Of a DNA stretch of 64,000 bases, positions 57,566-64,000 are shown one piece after another. Location of the stretch: contig JAPEHQ010000013.1 of NCBI GenBank assembly GCA_027405735.1, forward strand, positions 620,001-684,000. Direction: 5' to 3'. Source of the DNA: Mucor racemosus (Eukaryota; Mucoromycota; Mucoromycetes; Mucorales; Mucoraceae). A program made the translations under genes and the position numbers. Every line of letters starts with the position of its first letter. Position 1 is the first letter of the stretch. The notes below the pieces were generated by a model, which saw only the letters and a list, made by a program, of their open reading frames with translations, was not told where the DNA came from and did not search any database.

Positions 57566-59737
57566 ATGAAAGAAAGATGCAATTCACTGGATGCAATTTC
57601 CAGAAACATCGAAGCTACTCAAAGTAGTGATGAAAATCCTGGAAAAACTGATAATGATAGCAGTGAATTGAAGGAAGCTTTTAAGGGATTGCAAAGAACA
57701 GCAGAGATAATTGATCCTACAAAGCCTGGCATTCAGTTAATCAATAAGAAACGATATTTGTTTATGGACAAAAAGTATCATGCAAGAAAAACCATTCAAC
57801 TGCAAAAATCCAATGAATTTTGGAATTATAATACTGATGAAGATTCCGAACCTATGTTCGTATGAACCATGGCTCTTTTGAAAAGTTACATCATCTAATA
57901 AAATTAAGCAAAGAATATACTTCTCGTCAGCCGCCTCTCAAAATGCAGGTGTGCGTTACCCTTGATATTGGAAAGCTTGTCCGAAAATGGGGGTTCTCTA
58001 GTAAGTTGGAGTTGAAATGTCAAAACGGTCTTAAGAAATAATCTTGCCAAAATATTACACTTTTTATTAACAATACATCCAGAGGATGTATTTATATACT
58101 TTTCATTATAACTATTACACAGAATTACTATCTAAGAACATTACACCAATTTACTAAGACGCATGTGAATCAACGTGTACACCTGTTGATTTACTATAAT
58201 ACCGAATATTGACTGCGACCTTGAATGTGCGACCTAGGATATGATATTTGTCGTATATTTTCAGGATTGATAAATATTACTTAAAAAAGAATACAATTAT
58301 AAAAGAATGAGTGATTAATCAGTTCTTCAACTGTATAATAAAAACAAGATATCGTTTATTTAGATGTAAAAGTATGGCCTTTTATATTGACTAGACATTG
58401 AGATCCTGAGATGTAATTTAAGGCACTATTGAACTATTGGATCTGTTTGATAGTAATCTATGGATTGAAATGGATCAATCATAATTTAACCGTTCTTGCA
58501 GAGCTTGTGAGTTGTGTTGTTTCAATGCTGCGCTAAATATGCTTGGATGTTGATTTGATAACTACTTGATTGGTTAACTGCTGGGATGAAATAATGTGGT
58601 GTCATAATTGAGGTCCAAGCGTTCTTGGTAATTACTGGATTAAACTTGGTACGCTAGGAGTTTCTTATATCCGATATCAAGACTTGCACTTCAATACATA
58701 TTGTAGTCAATAGATTGTAAGATGTATTGATACTGTAGAAGGTGATAATGTATGATACTAGTAGGTGGAATACAACAATATTGACATAACAGGAGTTACA
58801 TATACGTTTTCTATTTTCACCTAAATTGACTATTCGCATTATTATTATAGAGGGGTCTGTGGATCACTTAACTTCTAGATTCATAGAAGCTGTATTAAAA
58901 TATGAGAAACTATTTTTGACCTAGCCTAACGAAGAAAAAAGGATTTCTATCAGTAAAAGGAACGGTTATTCCCATGTTTTTATGGTTTTATAGACGGGAG
59001 TGTTATCAAACTGGCATATACTCCAACATGGAGGCATGAGGATTTCTTTTGTCACAAGCAATTTAGTGTGATACAATACCTAGCAATTTGCGATGATAAA
59101 CGTAAAATTAGACTTTTTGAGACAGGGTATATGGGAAGCTCTCATGACATGCGGCTTTTATTTAAGTCAAAGCAACTTTGTTGAAACTACTGATCAAAAT
59201 TTTACTGATAATCAATAAGTTTTAGGAGATGCTGGTTTTTCTCAATTTGATTACCTCGTGGCCGTGAGCAAAAAATTCAGAAACGGAGAGCTTCCCAAAA
59301 AAAGACATAACTTTGACAATCATATCTCTCGCCTGAGAGTTAGAAATGAAAATGCCTTTGGAACTTTGAAAGAAAGATTTCAATGCTTGAAGGAGTTACG
59401 TATATTTATACAATCCGAAAACGATCTTATTTGTGCTAGCTCTTGGATACGTGCTTTTGTAGTTTTAAACCTGTTCTTGATGAATCAGCAAGGTGAACAT
59501 AAAATTTTGACAGATAGACTTCGTGAAAACATGGAAAGAAAAGTGAAAAAACTTCAACAAAAATTCGATAGATCAATGAGAAACCTTGAAAGAGACGAAG
59601 ATAAATCTCATAATAACGAGCAAAATAATGAGACGATTATTGAAGAAATGTTTCTTTTTGACCAAAACGGCGCAGAGAAAAGAAAAGTCGTGATGCGGAT
59701 GATACTTACTAAGCTGAAATATAAGTTTAATTTTTGA
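57566..59737 (+). pseudogene. PIF/Harbinger transposase pseudogene, split by a solo LTR
   Basis: An upstream open frame (57566-57865; ends SEFWNYNTDEDSEPMF-like) runs by a 1-base loss into MNHGSFEKLHHLIKLSKEYT, SRQPPLKMQVCVTLDIGKLV, a typical Harbinger N-terminal block. After a 529-bp LTR (58249-58777) it resumes: EGSVDHLTSRFIEAVLKYEK, then in shifting frames the blocks for DGSVIKLAYTP-WRHEDFF, ICDDKRKIRLFETGYMGSSH, DMRLLFKSKQLC and LGDAGFSQFDYLVAVSKKF. It ends with an intact 159-codon frame (59258-59737) RHNFDNHISRLRVRNENAFG, TLKERFQCLKELRI. The DDE acidic positions are recognisable (GDAG, RNENAFG), but several stops and frame changes remain. Host-derived or intact Harbinger elements are ~400 residues; this one is dead. 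Confidence 0.85.
58249..58777 (+). mobile_element. Solo LTR, 529 bp, target duplication ATATT
   Basis: Starts TGTCGTATATTTTCAGG and ends GGTGGAATACAACA, flanked by ATATT (58244-58248 and 58778-58782). Nearly identical to, and the same length as, 23176-23704. It separates the two halves of the Harbinger pseudogene. Confidence 0.94.
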
Positions 59738-59742
59738 TGGTC

Positions 59743-60090
59743 TATCAGAATTACAACATTCGATATATAGAAGATCTCCGACAGACCTACCAGATCTTAT
59801 CTATTCAGTAACTGGTTCCTGTCATCTAGGAACTAATAATGAAACATAACATATTATATCCATACACATTAATAATAATATCTATTCTTACATCTAATGG
59901 ATCCCTGTCCATTAGATCTTATCACACAATTCCAATAACAATATAAACCCATATTTAATTCATTCTAATAAATGGTACTTTTTACGTTGATTTTAATTTA
60001 CAAAGTCTCGATAATAAATCATTTGATAATAAATCATTATTATTATCAAATAAAATAAATTTATTCAAATTACCCTTTGTATATTTCTTT
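59743..60090 (+). repeat. Partial copy of the 746-bp LTR-like element
   Basis: The stretch from CTATCAGAATTACAACATTCG to about 60020 (AAGTCTCGATAATAAATCA) matches, inverted, 35217-35540, including AACTGGTTCCTGTCA and ACGTTGATTTTAATTTA. Ends are not complete. It lies directly between the Harbinger remnant and the TIR element. Confidence 0.75.
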
Positions 60091-62883
60091 ACTACGGCAG
60101 AACTATGCTTCCCATGGGCATAATGATCTGCACAGATGGGCAGAATAAAAACTTTTATGCAGATCAGGCAGCCCAGATGAGCAGAGCAATGAGATCAAGG
60201 TTTTTTAGTCAATTTACTGTATTAAAGTATATATCAGTCATAATATAATTAATAATAACGAAGATAATTTGAATGGTTTAAAACAGATGTGAGTTACTCT
60301 GATTCAACAGAATTTTTTTATTGACGAGATATATCAATTTGAAATTTGAAGATTGAAAGAGTTCTGCCCATGTTCTTTGTTCGGGTACCAAATGGAAACA
60401 ACGACAACAACCTGTTTTATAAAACTAGAAGTATTTATGCCTTTGTAGATTCCTGTTTGTAACGCACAAAATCTTTTTTCTTCCCTACTCTTTCCTCAGC
60501 TCTTTTACTTACGTTTAAAACTACAGCAAAAAGACTAATATTTTTTTATAAACTGAAATCAAGTAGCAGGTACAATTACATGTTTTTCGTTTTTCCTATT
60601 GTTATTTGGAAATAAATTATCAACTATTAATGTTAGGGCACGTTATAGTATCTTTCTCGAACAAAAAAAAAGCATCCAAAACTTAATCATTTTGTTCCAT
60701 TATCTATGTTATAACCAATGCTTTTTTGGTCTAAAGTCAATATCTGCCTGGAGAAAAACTGGTGATTATAAAAGTATGCATAGTATTGACTTGATTTGAA
60801 TGAATGAATAAACTCATGTTAGCCTATTTAGTTTCTGAAAAGCCTTTATTTCTATTTAGTGGCCAATAGCTAAGAAGAGGAAAACAAGATGCTGTCTTGC
60901 ATATCACTACCAACTATCAAAGGTAAACCATAATTATTACTTATTAGCTTGTTATTAATAATTAATTTTACTAATAAATCAATTTTTATAGGTCAAAAGT
61001 AAGTTTGTTCTGGTAAAGCATTGAATACGTTGGCTTGGGAAAAAGAGAATAAAAAGGCGGCAATAGGTTCCTGTGATGTCCATGTTTATGTTTATGGTAT
61101 TCGAGAGGTAAGACTAAAACTTAATGTAGATTACCTCTAGCGCAATAATTATAAAGTAAGTCTATATTATCATCAAATAAACTACCACACCACAATATTA
61201 ACCTGTATAAAGATTAAAGATTCACAATAATAAGCTTGAATCAAGTGAGTACAGCATCGTAAATTCCTGAAAAGTTCTCAAGTATTATAAAATCTCTTAT
61301 TTTTAAGACTTACAAGGCTTATAAGCGGAATATTAATTTCGAAAATTATTCTTGTCCAGATCATCAATTTTGACATTTTTTGATTTTTTTTTTTGATTTT
61401 GCAAATCTAGAGCTAATTATACTACCAATCATAAAAACAAAAAATATACACATATGCAAAATTTAGCGCTCTATTTGCTCAATAAAAAATAGCAAACATT
61501 TTTATTGCAAATTATCACATGAAAATCCCATAACCAAAAATCCGTTTTTGGGCCAAAAGTACAAAGTTTCATTACTTAACATTTAATATTAAGCTTTTAT
61601 GAAATGTGTATTAGCTATGGCCACAATTTCCTCTCACAATGTAGTATATTTAAATGTTGATTTTGGTATCAAAATTTGATTTTTCTATTTTTTGATCAAA
61701 ATCATGAGTGTTGGTAAGGATAAAATGAGCGCCAAAAATGTCCGCTACAAAAACTGAATTTTCAGACCGTACGTGATTAAATATAAGAAAAGCTTTTTAA
61801 GAAAAACGTTTTTTTTATTTAAAACTTAGATATACCATAATATAAGGGACTTAGCCGTTCAATCTTGCTCTGCTCAATTACGGCGTCGCTCTACGGGCTT
61901 GCTTTCGCAATTTTTAATGAATGTATGATATGACAAACGATTTTTCTGGTAGAAAAATGCATGTTTATATGATAACAGACATTGCTCGTTTTGTTTAGTT
62001 TATGATTCATGCGCAGTAAAGCTGCTTTTCCATTGGCTGTAATGTGCAATTTAGCAGGGTTTTAATTGCGCTAAATAATGTAAAGCCTTGAAAATCCTTT
62101 TCTACATGTGTTTTCATATTTCAAGGATATATTCACCGTTTGATAAGGCATATCAGACTATTATCAAGCTGGTATTCTTTTCTTTTATTTGAATCCGCAT
62201 GCTAACATAAGGGGCTAATGTTTTTAATATTGGTCGCGGTCTATATTATAGACTGATATTTTCATTTAACCGCATTCTAAGATCAAATATCATTATTTAC
62301 TGCTGTATTATTGGACGTATTTCTTGATTACCAGATCAAATCAAAGGCTATAGTATTTATATATATTCAATAAAAAGCTAAAACTGGCTACAAACTCACG
62401 AAATGTTCCAGAAAAGTGACAAAATTTCAAATGATATAGAAATGCAAAAAAAGAATAATCTGATGTCTTGCCTAATAACCATAGTTTTGATCGTAGCTAT
62501 ACTTGAAAACAAATCTTTTTACAGTTGACAATCATAAACTAAAATAGTAAGTTTAAAGAAGGTTAATTTGTTTAAATTTTATGAGTGATAAAGTAGCATT
62601 TATAATCTTAGATTTAGCTTGCATATAAATTTAAGCAGTGAGTGTTATTTAAGTTTATGCTCGAGCAAAAACCATTTTGCTGTAAACATTATTACAGCTA
62701 TAAACATATTTACAAATTATGACAATCGTAAATATATTGGCTTTTGCGTGTATTGCTCTACATCAACAACACATTGAATTGTATTGTCTATAATCTATAT
62801 CAATAAAAGCAAATGTAATTTAGAACCCCATTCCAGTAAAAAATGCAATATGCCCATGGGAAGCGCAATAGTTCGGCCGTAGT
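60091..62883 (+). mobile_element. Transposon copy C, 2.8 kb, with TIRs and captured dynein exon
   Basis: The left end reads ACTACGGCAGAACTATGCTT, then CCCATGGGCATAATG. The right end, inverted, reads ACTACGGCCGAACTATTGCG, then CTTCCCATGGGCATA, so terminal inverted repeats of about 38 bases close the element. Next to the left end are GCACAGATGGGCAG-type subterminal repeats. Inside are the dynein fragment (61000-61110) and the conserved body shared with copies A and B. No transposase is present, so it is non-autonomous. No clean target duplication is visible (left CTTT, right GTAA). Confidence 0.8.
60885..61110 (+). pseudogene. Dynein intermediate chain exon fragment (copy C, best preserved)
   Basis: The frame SGKALNTLAWEKENKKAAIG, SCDVHVYVYGIRE runs without stop from about 61015 to 61105 and ends at a donor-like GAG|GTAAGAC. 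An acceptor-like TTTTTATAG lies just before, and a possible earlier exon end (ATCAAAG|GTAAACC) near 60920. The retained splice signals show that genomic DNA rather than spliced RNA was captured. It equals the terminal WD repeat of dynein intermediate chain (ALNKL-WDK-G-KAAIGSSDGHVYVYDI). Confidence 0.85.
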
Positions 62884-63371
62884 GTAAGGAAATCATTCGG
62901 TAATTACTAGTAGAATTACCCGTCTTTCTTCCTCTTTACATCCTTATTTATTTCCCTTAATAAATATCTAATTTAGAAATAAGAACACCAGCCTCCCCTC
63001 AACCAATGTTCACCGATCTTTAATATTAAAAACCATATCATTAGCATATATGATAGCACAATAGAGCAATATAATGCTAAGAATGGATTGTTTGTCTGGA
63101 GCTTATCGTAGTATGTATTGAAAGATATGACATAAAAAATACATATTGTTTGTTTGTATGATTAAAGTGACGCATTTTTCAACATATGTGGTGCGACAAC
63201 GGCGTTTTTATAGGAACAATGCGAGAAATATGATAGAATTTGAAGCTACTTTCGTATACTCATACAAATAGAAATGATGTCAAGTATTTATGATATATAC
63301 ACTGCGTCATATGCATTCAGTATATCGTAAATTTGTGTTTTCTCGAGATTATAGTAAATTATTTGAATGCA
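62884..63371. other. Intergenic up to the last coding region
   Basis: AT-rich; no motif recognised. An acceptor-like TTTGAATGCAG at 63361-63371 precedes the last open region, so an upstream exon could lie here unseen. Confidence 0.45.
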
Positions 63372-64000
63372 GGTACATTAGAGCAGTATTTGTACCGTAC
63401 CGGAGACTCAATGGTCAATCAACAATTGCCGAGACCACGATCTAGTAATCCATTTTGTCTTTTTTATTCCAATAAAATAATGGAAGCTCAAACTATACCC
63501 CTACAATTTCAATTGTTATTCAACTGGGAGATAGAATCTACACCAGATGCTTTACTCAAGCATCGGACTAGAATGTATCCGACTTTCAAAGCTGAATTAA
63601 ACAATACACCTATCTATCGACTAATTCATCACGAATTTGAACGCCATTATATATCTGCAGGGCAATTGTTTAAAGCAAACGGTATTACACTTACAGAAGG
63701 TTTATTCTTGTTTGATCTCAAAATGACAGATTTCGAAGTGGACTTTCTGATTGCGCAATTTCCTTACTGTGATTTATGGGTTAGTGTAGACCAAGCTAGA
63801 CATATGGCGCTTGCATTAGGCATTGAACATGAATTAGGATTATTACTCGGCGAGGAATTCGACACATGTTTTTCGTCTGATAATATAAGTCGAAACGAGA
63901 TTATGCATAATTGGACAGTGCCAACAATACCCCATCTTCAATATTCAACTCGCGCATTACTGGAAGCAACGTTTGATTCAGTAGAGATGCCACAGCCTTC
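63372..64000 (+). CDS. Partial gene, possible APSES/KilA-N-type DNA-binding protein
   Basis: An open frame runs from an acceptor-like site (63371) or ATG 63411 to the window end, at least 196 residues from the ATG. It reads MVNQQLPRPRSSNPFCLFYS, later HRTRMYPTFKAELNNTPIYR, LIHHEFERHYISAGQLFKAN, GITLTEGLFLFDLKMTDFEV, DFLIAQFPYCDLWVSVDQAR and HMALALGIEHELGLLLGEEF. The order of a 'sAgqLfkAnGI' block followed by 'lWVsvdqArhmAlalGI..eLglLL' is like the KilA-N/APSES domain of fungal regulators (a short fold ending W(I/V)--E-A--LA--YG). I hold this at moderate confidence. Base composition here is clearly more GC-rich than in the repeats. The 3' end lies outside. Confidence 0.6.

Overview
This is a 64 kb, AT-rich piece of a eukaryotic nuclear genome, almost certainly an early-diverging fungus of the Mucoromycota, probably Mucorales. 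The genes have many short introns (about 50-80 nt, GT-AG, several with a perfect TACTAAC branch point). They include fungal proteins such as an eisosome PIL1-type protein, a SUR7/PalI-type tetraspan, a PHO80-type cyclin and the MIM1 outer-membrane factor, together with an MT-A70 methyltransferase and a Fanzor nuclease gene. The species cannot be fixed from sequence alone. I joined exons by hand; most models close to a multiple of three with no internal stop.

Layout. Block 1 (1-15,000) is gene-rich: the partial 3'-truncated CNNM/MAM3-type DUF21 transporter and Golgi tether subunit COG3 on the minus strand; a roughly 1,166-residue Fanzor RNA-guided-nuclease homologue (minus) with a large foldback upstream; a small secreted protein; a PIL1-like BAR protein; and a small serine-rich zinc-finger-like protein. 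Block 2 (about 15,000-37,400) is a repeat sea without an intact gene that I can support. It holds a broken secreted-protein gene, copies of a transposon that captured a piece of the dynein intermediate chain gene, several solo LTRs with 5-bp target duplications (some nested in each other), a dead Tc1-type transposon, a probable tRNA-derived SINE, a 104-bp tandem repeat and a possible 7.8 kb element with CACTACGG ends.

Block 3 (37,400-55,650) is a second gene-rich island: a Golgi-type type II membrane protein, NSA1/WDR74 and a parvulin (PIN4-like) in divergent arrangement, small hypothetical proteins, a SUR7-like tetraspan, a PHO80-like cyclin, an MT-A70 adenine methyltransferase, a PPxY single-pass membrane protein, OST5/TMEM258 and MIM1 in divergent arrangement, and an ER-type GT1 glycosyltransferase. 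Block 4 (55,650-63,350) is again repetitive: a PIF/Harbinger transposase pseudogene split by a 529-bp solo LTR, then a 2.8 kb TIR element carrying the best preserved dynein fragment. The window ends inside an open coding region that may be an APSES/KilA-N-type regulator.

The cellular genes are housekeeping genes and do not form one pathway; the two eisosome-related proteins are 33 kb apart. The most interesting items are the Fanzor locus, the MT-A70 enzyme (an RNA m6A or DNA 6mA candidate) and the gene-fragment-bearing transposon whose nested insertions can be read base by base.
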